Shown in pieces: positions 36,069 through 45,388 of a stretch of 64,000 nucleotides of DNA. Below the pieces are notes generated by a model. The model did no database searches. It was given only the letters and a program-made list of their open reading frames with translations, and was not told where the DNA came from. Each line of letters starts with the position of its first letter. Within the stretch, counting starts at the first letter, position 1. A program made the position numbers and the translations under genes. The stretch lies in assembly GCF_030371825.1 (NCBI RefSeq), contig NZ_JAUDDM010000009.1. One strand, given 5' to 3'. Source of the DNA: Collinsella sp944321445 (GTDB taxonomy: Bacteria > Actinomycetota > Coriobacteriia > Coriobacteriales > Coriobacteriaceae).

Positions 36069-38060
36069 CTACTTCCGGCGCGGTCGGCGCACGACCATGC
36101 CGGCGCCGATGCCGGAGCACAAAGCGCCGGCGGCGAACACCAGGCCCGCGACCGCGCTGGCGTCACCGGTCTGCGGAAGCGCGCCGGACGCGGTGGTGGA
36201 GCCGGGCTTCTGGGAATCGGCGGGGGTGTTCGCCGGCTCGTTGTCGACGGGCTCATCGTCGGCGGGCTCGTCATCACCCGGTGCCGGCGCGGGCTCAGGC
36301 GCGGGCTCGGGTTCCGGCGTGGGCTCGGGGTCCTCCCCTGCCTCAACATAGGTCGTCGAGCCGGACACCTCGGTCACGAGCTGTTCCCATCCGTCCTGAG
36401 ACACCAGATCGCGCAGGGCCTCCTCGCACGTGCCCCACTCGGCGACGAGCTCCATGTCACCGAACATCGGGTACTCGTCCGTGCAGCCCGGCAGGTAGCT
36501 GTTGATCGCCACGGTGTAGGTGCGCGCGTCATCGAGCGGCGCGCCGCCGACCTCAATGGACACGAGGCGCGAACCGCGCGGCTGATCCCAATCGACCTCC
36601 ATGACGGCGCCGCCCACCACGAGCACCGAACCCGAGTTGCTCGGCCAGCTGTACTGGAAGGGATCCTCACCGTTCTCGAGGGCCTCGATCTGCAGGGCGA
36701 GCACGTCGCGGCACGCCTTGGAGATGTCGAGCGAGGTCTCGAGCGCCTCGCGGATCTGCGCGCCGGCGAGCTTGTAGGTAGAGAGCGTGTTGCCGTACGG
36801 CGAGATGGAGATGAGGTCGCCCGCGGTCACATCGCCCGCGGTCACGCCGCCGCGGATGCCGCCGGCGTTCTCGAAGGCGAGGTCGACGCCGGTCTGCACC
36901 AGATAGGAACCGGTCACCAGGTGGCCGATGGGCTCATCCTGCGTGCGGATGAGCTCCCAGCCGCCCGGAGCGGTGCTCGTGCTATACGGGTAGTCGCCCT
37001 CGCTTGTACCAACAGGCTCGTCAAGGATCTCGGCGTTCATCTCGAGGATCGTCTCGGTCGCTGCGGCGATTTCCGGGTCGGTATCGATAAACGCGGGGTC
37101 GGCCGTCGCAATCTGCTCCTCGGCGTGGTCTTCCACCGAATAGGTGCCGTCGCCGTCATCTGCGATGTCGAGCGTGAGCACGCCGACGGTACCGAAGTAG
37201 TCGGCAGCGGGGCTCGAAGGAGCCTCGACCACGGCGACCTCGGTGCCATCGGCAGAGGTCACGGTGTCATCGATCGCAATGTGCTCGTGACCGGCGACGA
37301 CGGCATCGATGCCGCTCGTCTGCTGGGCGAGCTCCTGTGGGTCGGCGTTGTGCGAGAGGCACACGACGATGTCGGCACCCTGGGCGCGCAGCTCCTCGGC
37401 CATGTCGCCCGCGGTCTCGGCGGCATCTTCAAAGCGAACGTCCTCGACGTTCTTCGCGGGAGTGGAGGTATGGAAATCCTCGTCGATGACGCCGAACACG
37501 CCCACGGTTACCGTGGTCGACGTAGGATTGCCGTCCTCATCCTCGAGCGCGACCTCGCGCAGCAGGTAGGGATGCTCGAAGTAGGACTCTCCCGTCCCAG
37601 CGTCCACCACATTCGCGGCGAGCACCGAGAAATCGAAGGCCGTATCGATCGATTCGAGCTGCTCGGAACCGTAGCTCCAGTCGTGGTTACCCGGCGTCGT
37701 GGCATCGACGCCCGCGGTCTCGAGCAGCTCCGCCACCGAGGTGCCAGAGCAAACCGTCGCGAACGAATCGCCGTGGAACGTGTCGCCCGCGTCGAGCGCG
37801 AGGGCAGGGTCGACCTCGTCGATGACCTGCTTGAGCGCCGAGAACGCGTTGATGGTGGCCTCGGTGCCATCCTCCTCGTTCTCGTAATCGACCGCATAGT
37901 GCCCGTGGATGTCGTTGATGTGCACGATGTCGAGGGAGCCGATCGGTTCAGCGAACGCCGCCGCGGGGCACAGAAGACCACCGGCAACGGCGAGCGCGAC
38001 TGCCGCCGACGCTATGCGCGTCGGAAAACCGACGCCTCGATTATGGATGCCCTGATGCAT
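36069..38060 (-). CDS. Cell-wall anchored 5'-nucleotidase / cyclic phosphodiesterase
   Basis: A 663-residue secreted metallophosphoesterase. A signal peptide (about 1-37, ending PAAAFA) precedes the calcineurin-like domain with its metal ligands (DIVHINDIHGH, LDAGDTFHG, TTPGNHDWSYG, VAGHEHIAID), then the 5'-nucleotidase C-terminal domain (ENAGGIRGGVTAGDV, SPYGNTLSTYKLAGAQI). A Pro/Glu/Asp linker leads to an LPQTG sorting signal, hydrophobic helix and RRPRRK tail, so sortase should attach it to the wall. It would release phosphate and nucleosides from extracellular nucleotides; host ATP or AMP are plausible substrates. It is convergent with no neighbour and likely transcribed alone. Confidence 0.92.
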   Translation of the reverse strand: MHQGIHNRGVGFPTRIASAAVALAVAGGLLCPAAAFAEPIGSLDIVHINDIHGHYAVDYENEEDGTEATINAFSALKQVIDEVDPALALDAGDTFHGDSFATVCSGTSVAELLETAGVDATTPGNHDWSYGSEQLESIDTAFDFSVLAANVVDAGTGESYFEHPYLLREVALEDEDGNPTSTTVTVGVFGVIDEDFHTSTPAKNVEDVRFEDAAETAGDMAEELRAQGADIVVCLSHNADPQELAQQTSGIDAVVAGHEHIAIDDTVTSADGTEVAVVEAPSSPAADYFGTVGVLTLDIADDGDGTYSVEDHAEEQIATADPAFIDTDPEIAAATETILEMNAEILDEPVGTSEGDYPYSTSTAPGGWELIRTQDEPIGHLVTGSYLVQTGVDLAFENAGGIRGGVTAGDVTAGDLISISPYGNTLSTYKLAGAQIREALETSLDISKACRDVLALQIEALENGEDPFQYSWPSNSGSVLVVGGAVMEVDWDQPRGSRLVSIEVGGAPLDDARTYTVAINSYLPGCTDEYPMFGDMELVAEWGTCEEALRDLVSQDGWEQLVTEVSGSTTYVEAGEDPEPTPEPEPAPEPAPAPGDDEPADDEPVDNEPANTPADSQKPGSTTASGALPQTGDASAVAGLVFAAGALCSGIGAGMVVRRPRRK

Positions 38061-38233
38061 GGCGATCGCCTCATTTCTATTCGAAAAGGCAATAAAGCCC
38101 GTATTGCCTGCAGGGTGATTGTAGACGCACCCCCTCGTGCCGCACAACCAAGGCGGCGCGAACGGGAAGTTTTGGGCGCAAAACGGAGGTTTGGAGCACC
38201 CGACAAGATGGCGCCCGGTGCAAACGTGTCGGG

Positions 38234-38239
38234 GTACAA
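38234..38239 (+). promoter_or_regulatory. Candidate -10 of the LytTR membrane protein gene
   Basis: TACAAT lies 30 bases before an AGAGGA ribosome-binding site. The -35 is not clear. Confidence 0.35.
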
Positions 38240-38279
38240 TGGGTCATCCTGGCACGTACATTTACGCTCGAGAGGACCG

Positions 38280-39448
38280 ATACCCACGGAATTCGCCGTT
38301 GTTGCACTTTGCACCATCGTCGGGCTCCTTCTGCAGATTGTGCCCTGCGCCGCGCTTTGCGTCATCCCGTTCTCCGGGAAGCAGAACAACATGGCCGAGG
38401 CGTGGAGGCACGTGGGCATCATCCTCGGCGTATCGCTCATACCGTTCACCGCCCTCGCCCTGCTGCCGCTTTCGGACTACGTGCGCTTCCTCACGCACAA
38501 TTTCTTGGGCTTCGGCATCATCGGCGTGCTGTGCGCCTATTATATTCGCGCCATCGAAGCCGATACATCGCACAAAACCTTCGCCTTCGTGCTCGCCATC
38601 TGCTACGGCTATGCCGTCGGCATGGTCTGGAATTTCGCAATCAACACGTTTGACCTGGCACGTAACCCCGATCAGACCTATGAGGTTATGACCTTGGCAG
38701 CGCTGCTGCCCATCACGGTGGTGAGCTTTGTGCCCATGGCGGCGCTCATGCGCTACGTGCGCACGCTCTTCTCCACCGACATCGACGCGTCCGTGTGGTG
38801 GCATATGTCCATTTTACCGGCGATTCCCATCGTGGCGCTGCTGTTGGGCTATTGGCTGACGCCTGAGGGCCGTGGAAGGGAGTTCACCCCCATCGTGTAC
38901 CTCACGACCGTCGCCATCGTCATCGTGGTGTGGTGGACGCTGCGCACCATCGAAACGCTGCAGGAAAGCACGCTGCGCCAAAATGCGCTCGAAGGCGCGC
39001 TCACGCGTAGCGCCGAGCAGCGAAGCGAACTGGCCCGCAAGCTCCGGACTGCCGCGGGCAGGGTGCGCGAACTCGAAGCCGAGATCGCCGAGGCGAGCAC
39101 TGCTGCTGCAGGGCAGCGCGAGCGCCCATCATCGTCTCGACGGCAACGCAGGCGACGAGCTTTTTCGCTTCCAACGTGCGCTATGTCGAGCCGCTCAAGC
39201 GCGAGCGCATCGTGCACCTTGTGGAAGGAGAGCCCATTCACCTGAGCGCTTCACTCGAGCAGATTGCGCGCGAGCTACCAGAAGAGCAGTTTGTCTACTG
39301 CCACCGGTCCATCGTGGTCAATTTGGAATGCGTCCGCTCGCTGACAACCGGCGAGCTCGTGCTCGACGACGGCACGCACCTGCCGGTGAGCCGCCGCCGA
39401 CAGGTTCAGCTGCGCGAGCTGCTGACGCGCAGCGATACCAAGATGTAG
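38280..39448 (+). pseudogene. Membrane LytTR-type regulator with frameshift and altered start
   Basis: The first part encodes seven or so membrane helices (FAVVALCTIVGLLLQIVPCA, VGIILGVSLIPFTALALLPL, FGIIGVLCAYYI, and more) and a coiled coil (LARKLRTAAGRVRELEAEIA). The last 107 codons, in another frame, are a LytTR DNA-binding domain (RYVEPLKRERIVHLVEGEPI, CHRSIVVNLECVRSL). The frames would join if one C were added to the CGCCCATC run at 39123-39130, giving ERPIIVS. The expected start after AGAGGA (38271-38276) is ATA instead of ATG. Both changes suggest a decaying or switched-off gene, or sequencing errors. An intact protein would be a membrane-tethered transcription regulator. Confidence 0.65.
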
Positions 39449-39465
39449 CTGTACAAACGATAGAT

Positions 39466-40062
39466 TTACAGCGCGCGGCGCGCCTCGATGGCGCGTCCGA
39501 GCGTAAGTTCGTCGGCGTATTCCAGGTCGCCGCCCACGGGAAGGCCGCTTGCCAGGCGGCTCACCGTCACGCCGAGCGGTTTGATGACGCGGGCGAGGTA
39601 GCTCGCGGTGGTCTCGCCCTCGATGTTGGGGTTCGTGGCGATGATGACCTCCTGGATGTCCTCGGCGCCCAGGCGCGCGAGCAGCTCGCGGACGTGCAGC
39701 TGCTCCGGACCGATCTTGTCGATGGGGCTGATGACGCCGCCGAGCACGTGGTAGAGCCCGCGATAGCTGCCGGTTCGCTCGATGGCCGAGACGTCGCGGG
39801 GCTCCGAGACCACGCAGATGCGCGTGCGGTCGCGGGAGGAATCCTGGCAGATGGCACATTCGTCGTCGGTGGCGTAGTTGAAGCAGCGGCTGCAGAAATG
39901 GACCTGCGCCTTCACGGCCAGGATGGCGTCGGCCAGGCGGCGCGCCTCCTCGGCATCGGCTTCGAGCAGGTAATAGGCGATGCGCTGGGCCGACTTGGGG
40001 CCAATGCCCGGAAGTCTGCCCAGCTCATCGAGAAGAATCTGTAGGCTGCGGTCTGCACTCAT
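39466..40062 (-). CDS. recR: Recombination mediator RecR
   Basis: A 198-residue RecR. It has the N-terminal helix-hairpin-helix (LGRLPGIGPKSAQRIAYYLL), a four-cysteine zinc finger (CSRCFNYATDDECAIC), a Toprim domain (RICVVSEPRDVSAIERTGSY) and the C-terminal Walker-B-like region (IIATNPNIEGETTASYLARV). With RecF and RecO it loads RecA at single-strand gaps. It lies downstream of ybaB and dnaX on the same strand, the conserved bacterial dnaX-ybaB-recR order, about 48 bases after ybaB. Confidence 0.97.
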   Translation of the reverse strand: MSADRSLQILLDELGRLPGIGPKSAQRIAYYLLEADAEEARRLADAILAVKAQVHFCSRCFNYATDDECAICQDSSRDRTRICVVSEPRDVSAIERTGSYRGLYHVLGGVISPIDKIGPEQLHVRELLARLGAEDIQEVIIATNPNIEGETTASYLARVIKPLGVTVSRLASGLPVGGDLEYADELTLGRAIEARRAL

Positions 40063-40110
40063 GAATGCGATCTCCCCAGAACGCGCACGGGACGAACCCG
40101 TTCGCGCCGC

Positions 40111-40428
40111 TTAGAACAGGCCCGGGATGTTGAGGCCGCCGGTGATGGCGCCCATCTGTTTGTTGGAGATCTCGATGACCTGGCGCAGGCCCTCGTTCAC
40201 CGCGGCGATGATCATGTCCTGGAGCATGTCGACGTCCTCGGGATCGAGCGCGTCGGGGTCGATGGTGATGGACTCCAGCTGCATGCTGCCGTTGACGCTC
40301 ACCTTGACCATGCCGCCGCCAGCGCTCGCCTCGACCGAGGTCTGGGCGAGGTTATCCTGAACGGACGCAAGCTGCTCCTGCATCTTGCGGGCCTGCTTCA
40401 TCATCTGCTGCATATTGATGTTGGGCAT
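40111..40428 (-). CDS. ybaB: YbaB/EbfC nucleoid-associated protein
   Basis: A 105-residue YbaB/EbfC-family DNA-binding protein. It starts MPNINMQQMMKQARKMQEQL, followed by GGGMVKVSVNGSMQLESITI and a C-terminal helix NEGLRQVIEISNKQMGAITG, all characteristic. Members are small dimers that bind DNA loosely and may help recombination or nucleoid structure. AAGGAGCTC precedes the ATG at 40428. It sits between dnaX and recR in a presumed operon. Confidence 0.95.
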   Translation of the reverse strand: MPNINMQQMMKQARKMQEQLASVQDNLAQTSVEASAGGGMVKVSVNGSMQLESITIDPDALDPEDVDMLQDMIIAAVNEGLRQVIEISNKQMGAITGGLNIPGLF

Positions 40429-40545
40429 GTGAGCTCCTTCGTGTGCGCCGCCGGCGTGGGCCGGCGGGTCCGTTTTTTCCTTTGGCATCGTACCATGAGC
40501 GCGCCGCCCGTTGGAGACGGGGCGACGGCCACGGCGGCGCCGGGA

Positions 40546-43002
40546 TTAGGCGTCCTTGTATACCACGTTGCCGAAGATGCTGTCGAGCAGTTCCTTCGCC
40601 TCCTCCTCCGTCTGAGGAACCTGGTCGTTGCCGGCAGCGGGCGTGGCCGCCCCCACCCAGGGTGCAGCGCCGGCAGGTGCGGCAGGCTTTGCGGCGGGAG
40701 GAGTGCTGGGTTGCTGGGGCACCGTGGCAGCGGGAGCGGAGTTGCCCGGAATGTCGAGGGGCGGCAGCTCATCGTCTTCGTAGGAAGCGATGGCGGCGTC
40801 GTCATAGGGGACCTGCTCGTCTTCCCATGTGCGACGGTCCGCCTCGATATCGGGCTCGGGGACGATGGTGGGGCCGCTCGTCTGATCGACCTGGGGCGTC
40901 GCGGCCGCGGGGGCAGAAACGGGAGCCGCTGCCGGCTGCGTGGCGGGTGCCACGGGTGCAGGCACAGGAGCGCTCGCGGGGATCGCAACAGGTGCGGACG
41001 CGGGTTTGGGGGCTGCCGCGGAAACGGGTGCCGCAGGCTTCGCTTCAGACGCCGAGGGCACCGTCGGTGCGGAGGGCGCGGCGGAAGGGGCGGGCGAGCC
41101 GCCGTCCATGACATAGTCCACGGTACGCGGGCCGAACACGGCGCTCACGATGGGCGTGATCACGTTGTGGGAGTCGGCGCGTCCAAGCATCTTGATGGCG
41201 AAGTTCGAGCCCTTGGGGAAGCCAACGACCAAGCGCGCGCCGTCGTCGGACTTCGCGCGCGACGACTGCAGCAGGGCGCCACGCGACGCCTGCGCCGCCG
41301 TGACCCGCTTGACCACCTCGGCCCACTTGCGCTGCAGCTCACCGGCATCGGCGACGGCATCGGTTGCGGGCTGAGAAGCGGGCGCGGTATCGGCTGCCTG
41401 CGTAGGAGCAGGGGCAGTGGCCGTGTGCGGCGCCTCCGGCTGCGCGGGCTTAACCTCAGGCTTCGGGGCCGCAGCCGATGTGCGGGGCTCCACGGCAGAT
41501 GGTGCAGCGGCGACCTCAGGCGGCACAGGGGCCTCCGCGCGCGCCGGCCGCTCGGGAGCAGAGAGCTCCTCCACAGGCGCGGGCGTCGTAGAAGCGGCAG
41601 GATTCGAGCGCGCCGCGGACGGCGCAGGAGCGGAAGCGGGCTTTTGAGGCGCCGCCGCCTGTGCAGGCGCGTTCCACGGCAGATCGTCTTTACTCGCCGG
41701 TGCGGCCTGCGGCGCCTGGCCGCGTGCGGGTTTGGAATCCGGCGCGCGCCGCTCACCCGCCTCTGTGCGACGGCCGGCGTCGGCCAGCGCCGCCTTGCCG
41801 GCAGCGCCCATCGGAGCACTCGGAACGCCTGCCGCAAGCTGCGCCTCCAGGCGAGCGATACGCTCCGCCAGGGCCTCGAGCGTCAGGTCGGACTCGGGAC
41901 GGGCAAGGCGGGTACAGGCAATCTCGAGCACCAGACGGGGATCGGAGGCACCGCGCATCTCGATCGCGGCGTCGTCGAGTACCGTGAGCACGCGCGCCAA
42001 GCGGTCCGGCCCCTCGAACAGGGAGGCCTCGTCCACCAACGCGGCAACCTCGTCGGGCGTGCCGTCGAAGAGCTCGGGGTTTCCGCCGGCAACGCGGGCC
42101 GTGTACACGTCGCGCATATGCGCCACGGCGTCGCGCGCGAACTCGAGCAGGTCGTTGCCCTCATCCACCTGAGAGCGAATCATATTGAACAGCCCTACGA
42201 CGTCGCGCGCCGCGATCCCGCGGGAAAACTCCGCCAGCACCGTACCCGAAACCTCGCCCAAAAGCGCGCGGGCGTCGCTTGCGCGCACGGCCCCGTCGCC
42301 GAACACGGACAGCTGCTCGAGCGTGGACAGCGCGTCGCGCATGCCGCCGCGGGCATGGCGCGCCACGATTTCGAGCGCCTCGTCGTCGGCGTCGAAGCCC
42401 TCCTGCTCGCAGATATAGCGCAGGCGGCCGATGATGTCTTCATTGGAGATGCGGTGGAAGTCGAAGCGCTGGCAGCGCGAGAGAATGGTCTCGAGGATCT
42501 TTTGCGGGTCGGTGGTGCACAGGATGAAGACCACGTGGCTCGGCGGCTCCTCGAGCGTCTTGAGCAGCGCGTTGAACGCCGCCGCCGTGAGCATGTGGAC
42601 CTCGTCGATGATGTAGACCTTGTAGGCGCCGCGCACCGGGGCGAAGTTCACCGAGCTGATGATCTCCTCGCGCACGCTGTCGACACCGGTACGCGACGCG
42701 GCGTCGAGCTCGTAGACGTCCGGGTGCGTGCCCTCGGCGATAGCTCCGCATTCGGGACATGTGCCGTCGGGCATGCATCCGCTTGCGCCCTGGGCGCGAG
42801 CGGCATCGGCGTGCTCGCACAGCAGGGCCTTGGCGAGGATGCGCGCCATGGTGGTCTTGCCCGTACCGCGCGGGCCGCAGAACAGGTAAGCGTGCGACAG
42901 CCTCCCCTCCTGCACGGCGTGCTCGAGCGTGGACACGATGTGCTGCTGGCCCACAACGCTCTCAAAGGTGAGCGGACGGTATTTTCTGTAGAGCGACTCC
43001 AT
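40546..43002 (-). CDS. dnaX: DNA polymerase III tau/gamma subunit
   Basis: An 818-residue clamp-loader subunit. The AAA+ region (1-370) shows Walker A (CGPRGTGKTTMA, 42-53), a zinc module (CMPDGTCPECG), DEVHML, sensor 1 (CTTDPQKI) and sensor 2 (GGMRDALSTLEQL). The C-terminal half is a long Ala/Pro-rich linker (about 430-600), a folded domain (LQRKWAEVVKRVTAAQASRG, then GFPKGSNFAIKML) and a second Ala/Pro-rich stretch. It loads the sliding clamp and holds polymerase cores at the fork. Length fits the tau form; I found no clear slippery site for a gamma product. Confidence 0.95.
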   Translation of the reverse strand: MESLYRKYRPLTFESVVGQQHIVSTLEHAVQEGRLSHAYLFCGPRGTGKTTMARILAKALLCEHADAARAQGASGCMPDGTCPECGAIAEGTHPDVYELDAASRTGVDSVREEIISSVNFAPVRGAYKVYIIDEVHMLTAAAFNALLKTLEEPPSHVVFILCTTDPQKILETILSRCQRFDFHRISNEDIIGRLRYICEQEGFDADDEALEIVARHARGGMRDALSTLEQLSVFGDGAVRASDARALLGEVSGTVLAEFSRGIAARDVVGLFNMIRSQVDEGNDLLEFARDAVAHMRDVYTARVAGGNPELFDGTPDEVAALVDEASLFEGPDRLARVLTVLDDAAIEMRGASDPRLVLEIACTRLARPESDLTLEALAERIARLEAQLAAGVPSAPMGAAGKAALADAGRRTEAGERRAPDSKPARGQAPQAAPASKDDLPWNAPAQAAAPQKPASAPAPSAARSNPAASTTPAPVEELSAPERPARAEAPVPPEVAAAPSAVEPRTSAAAPKPEVKPAQPEAPHTATAPAPTQAADTAPASQPATDAVADAGELQRKWAEVVKRVTAAQASRGALLQSSRAKSDDGARLVVGFPKGSNFAIKMLGRADSHNVITPIVSAVFGPRTVDYVMDGGSPAPSAAPSAPTVPSASEAKPAAPVSAAAPKPASAPVAIPASAPVPAPVAPATQPAAAPVSAPAAATPQVDQTSGPTIVPEPDIEADRRTWEDEQVPYDDAAIASYEDDELPPLDIPGNSAPAATVPQQPSTPPAAKPAAPAGAAPWVGAATPAAGNDQVPQTEEEAKELLDSIFGNVVYKDA

Positions 43003-43088
43003 GGAGCACCGTTTCCCTTCAGGCGAATCGAATGCTCCCATGATACCCGCTGAAGCACCGTCGCGAACCGAGGGTCGCGACGCAGCAG

Positions 43089-43283
43089 CTACAGACCGTG
43101 CTCTTCGAGCCTTCGGTCGATGTCCTTCAGCGTCATGCGCAGGGCGAACAGCTGGCGATACGTCGCGGTCTTTACACGTCCCGCCACGCGCAGCTCTTCC
43201 ATGCGCGCATTGGTTTGTTCCAACTCGTCGCGCACGTCGCGCGCAAACGCCTCGAATGCTTCGAGTCTCTCCTGGTCGTTCAC
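43089..43283 (-). CDS. Small conserved-looking hypothetical protein
   Basis: A 64-residue, mostly helical protein rich in Glu and Arg (NDQERLEAFEAFARDVRDEL; LRMTLKDIDRRLEEHG), probably a short coiled coil. A GTG start at 43283 was chosen because AAGGAG lies six bases before it; a longer frame to 43340 would include Cys and Ile residues unlike the rest. It lies 87 bases upstream of dnaX on the same strand. I do not recognise a family. Confidence 0.5.
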   Translation of the reverse strand: MNDQERLEAFEAFARDVRDELEQTNARMEELRVAGRVKTATYRQLFALRMTLKDIDRRLEEHGL

Positions 43284-43528
43284 GCTCAGCTCCTTCTCAT
43301 CTTGCGCGGCACCGTAGCACGAGAATATGCGTATTCTCATTGATGGTAAAGACGTTTATCTGCACAAACGCCGAAATCGCGTTCCAGAATTCGCGGAATC
43401 TGGAGCACCGGGGGCCGCCTACCTGGAACCCAATATCGCCGGGGAGTTTCTTTGCCCCCGGGCCGTGCGTGGTACCATAGCCCAAACGACATTCCGCACA
43501 CGCAACCCAACTGAACTCAAGGATGTCC

Positions 43529-45388
43529 ATGCCGCTTTTTCCGTCACAACAGCGCACCCATGTGCTCTCACGGGGTTCCGGGCACGAAAACGTGCCTGCT
43601 CCCGGCGCTACGGCGTCGAGCCTGCTGCGCCGCTACCGGCCGCTCGAAACGCGCGCCACGGGCGGATTCGGAAGCGTGGAGATCTGCTTGGATTCGCGCC
43701 TGCAGCGCAGGGTTGCCATCAAGCGCATCCCGCTTGCCTCGCCCGATGTGCGCACCACGGCCGAAACCGTGTCGCAAGCGCTTGCCGAGGCGCGCACCGC
43801 AAGCTTGCTGCAGCATCCCAATATCGTTTCGGTCATCGACTTCACCTATGACGCCGCCTATGCCTACCTGGTTATGGAATATGTGGACGGCATGAGCCTC
43901 GAGGAGTTCCTCTCCGGTGTGGAGGGACACTCCCTCACCTACGACGAGGCGGCAAATATCGCCGACGCCCTGGTGCAGGCGCTCACGTTCGCACATGAAA
44001 ACGGCGTGCTTCACCTGGACATCAAACCCGCCAACGTGCTCATCGACCGCAACGGCCACGTGAAGATCACGGACTTCGGCATGGCCACGCTCGCGAGTGC
44101 GGCGGGCTTTGGCGGAGCGCGCGGCGGCACGATTGGCTATATGCCGCCCGAGCAGCTCATGGGGCAAACCGTCGACGAGCGCACGGACATCTTCGCTCTT
44201 GCCTGCGTGATGTACGAGGCTCTATGCGGCACCGCGCCCTTCCGCGCCGCGACCCCGGCCGACTCCGAAGCGCGCATCGAGAAAGGCGTCATCCTCCCCT
44301 CTGACCTGCTGCCCGACATCCCCCCCACGACGGAGGAAGCCCTCATCTCGGCCCTTTCCATCGCACCGGAGGCTCGCCCGGGCACCATGGGGGCCTTTGG
44401 CGACCTGCTGCTCGACGGGCTGGGCAACGCGCGCGAGGGGCGCAAGAGCTTTGCGCGCATGATCGCCCACCTCACCTCGGATGAAGAGGTGAATGACGAG
44501 GAGCCCGCCCACGGCGGCGCGGCGCGCACCTGGGAGCTCGACCCTGCAGAGGGCTATCTGGGCAGCCGCACACCGCATGCGCGGCGCGCCCTTGCCGGCG
44601 CTGTGTGCGGTGTCTCGGTTACCGCGGCCTCGTGGGTGCTGCTCGGGCCTCTGGGGCTTGAATCTACTGTTGAGCGCATCGCTGCCGCGCTCGCCATAGG
44701 CACTGCCGCGGGCATTGCCCCGCAAATTGGGTCGGCCCTTATCCTCACCGGCTTTTTGGTGGCCATCTTGAATGCCACCCCCATCATCGCCGTGCTGCCC
44801 GTTGCCGCCATAACCTGCGCGCTCGCCTGCAGCTGGTGGCTCGTATGGGGACGCGTCGATATCGGTGCCTCGGCGGCGCTCGCCGTCGCCTGCGCGGGCA
44901 TGGCGTTTTTCGACCCCGTCTTGGCCGCACCGTTTGCCCTCGTCGCGGGCGGGTGCCTCACCCGCGGGTCGGGCTCTGCGTCGTCTGTGGCGCTGGGCGC
45001 GGTGCTGGGAGCATTGGTTGGGGCCACGCAGCAAACCGGGGGCGCGCTTGACGTCGCCGCTGCCGCGACGGCGCTCGCCCAGCTGCCGTTGCTCGCCTCG
45101 GCAGCGCTGGCGGCAGGCGGCGCGGCTGCTTTGGCGTTCCTGCTGGAATTCGCCTGGATGCGCTACCTCGACGGACGCGGCGCCGGGACATATGTCCTTG
45201 CCTTCGCAGCCCCGCTTCTTGCGGAAATCGTGTTGACGTGTCTTGCACACCCTATGGAAATTACCAGCTTATCGCCGCTGCACTGGGCAACAGTGTTCGG
45301 TGCGGGAGCGGTATCCTCTATAATCGTTTGGATTTATGTGTATCTGTTCGGCTATCGCAAAGAACGACCGGAGCGTGATTGTTCGTGA
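43529..45388 (+). CDS. Membrane Ser/Thr protein kinase with multi-helix C-terminus
   Basis: A 619-residue kinase. The Hanks-type kinase domain (about 30-285) has the ATP-binding loop (ATGGFGSVEI), catalytic Lys65 (VAIKRI), catalytic loop HLDIKPANVL (Asp164; Leu replaces the usual Arg) and DFG at 182-184. Having no Arg before the catalytic Asp suggests activation-loop phosphorylation is not required. The second half is eight or so hydrophobic helices (about 350-610) with no extracellular PASTA repeats. The ATG at 43529 has AAGGA five bases upstream; 43523 is an alternative start that overlaps that site. The stop overlaps the fhaA start. It opens the cell-wall signalling operon. Confidence 0.88.
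   Translation: MPLFPSQQRTHVLSRGSGHENVPAPGATASSLLRRYRPLETRATGGFGSVEICLDSRLQRRVAIKRIPLASPDVRTTAETVSQALAEARTASLLQHPNIVSVIDFTYDAAYAYLVMEYVDGMSLEEFLSGVEGHSLTYDEAANIADALVQALTFAHENGVLHLDIKPANVLIDRNGHVKITDFGMATLASAAGFGGARGGTIGYMPPEQLMGQTVDERTDIFALACVMYEALCGTAPFRAATPADSEARIEKGVILPSDLLPDIPPTTEEALISALSIAPEARPGTMGAFGDLLLDGLGNAREGRKSFARMIAHLTSDEEVNDEEPAHGGAARTWELDPAEGYLGSRTPHARRALAGAVCGVSVTAASWVLLGPLGLESTVERIAAALAIGTAAGIAPQIGSALILTGFLVAILNATPIIAVLPVAAITCALACSWWLVWGRVDIGASAALAVACAGMAFFDPVLAAPFALVAGGCLTRGSGSASSVALGAVLGALVGATQQTGGALDVAAAATALAQLPLLASAALAAGGAAALAFLLEFAWMRYLDGRGAGTYVLAFAAPLLAEIVLTCLAHPMEITSLSPLHWATVFGAGAVSSIIVWIYVYLFGYRKERPERDCS

Noticed and set aside
36063..38200. Very long plus-strand open frame across the 5'-nucleotidase region
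   Set aside because: It is the antisense of a well-supported LPXTG nucleotidase; only the part beyond about 38.28 kb is the real LytTR membrane protein.
40546..43002. Programmed frameshift site in dnaX for a short gamma subunit
   Set aside because: No A-rich slippery heptamer with a following hairpin could be found in the GC-rich linker.
40429..43053. 874-codon plus-strand frame opposite dnaX and ybaB
   Set aside because: Low-complexity Arg/Gly/His translation with no domain. dnaX on the other strand is unambiguous.
43003..43090. SRP (4.5S) RNA near dnaX, as found in some bacteria
   Set aside because: No GGTGCTG...GGAAGGAAGCA-type core is present in the gap.
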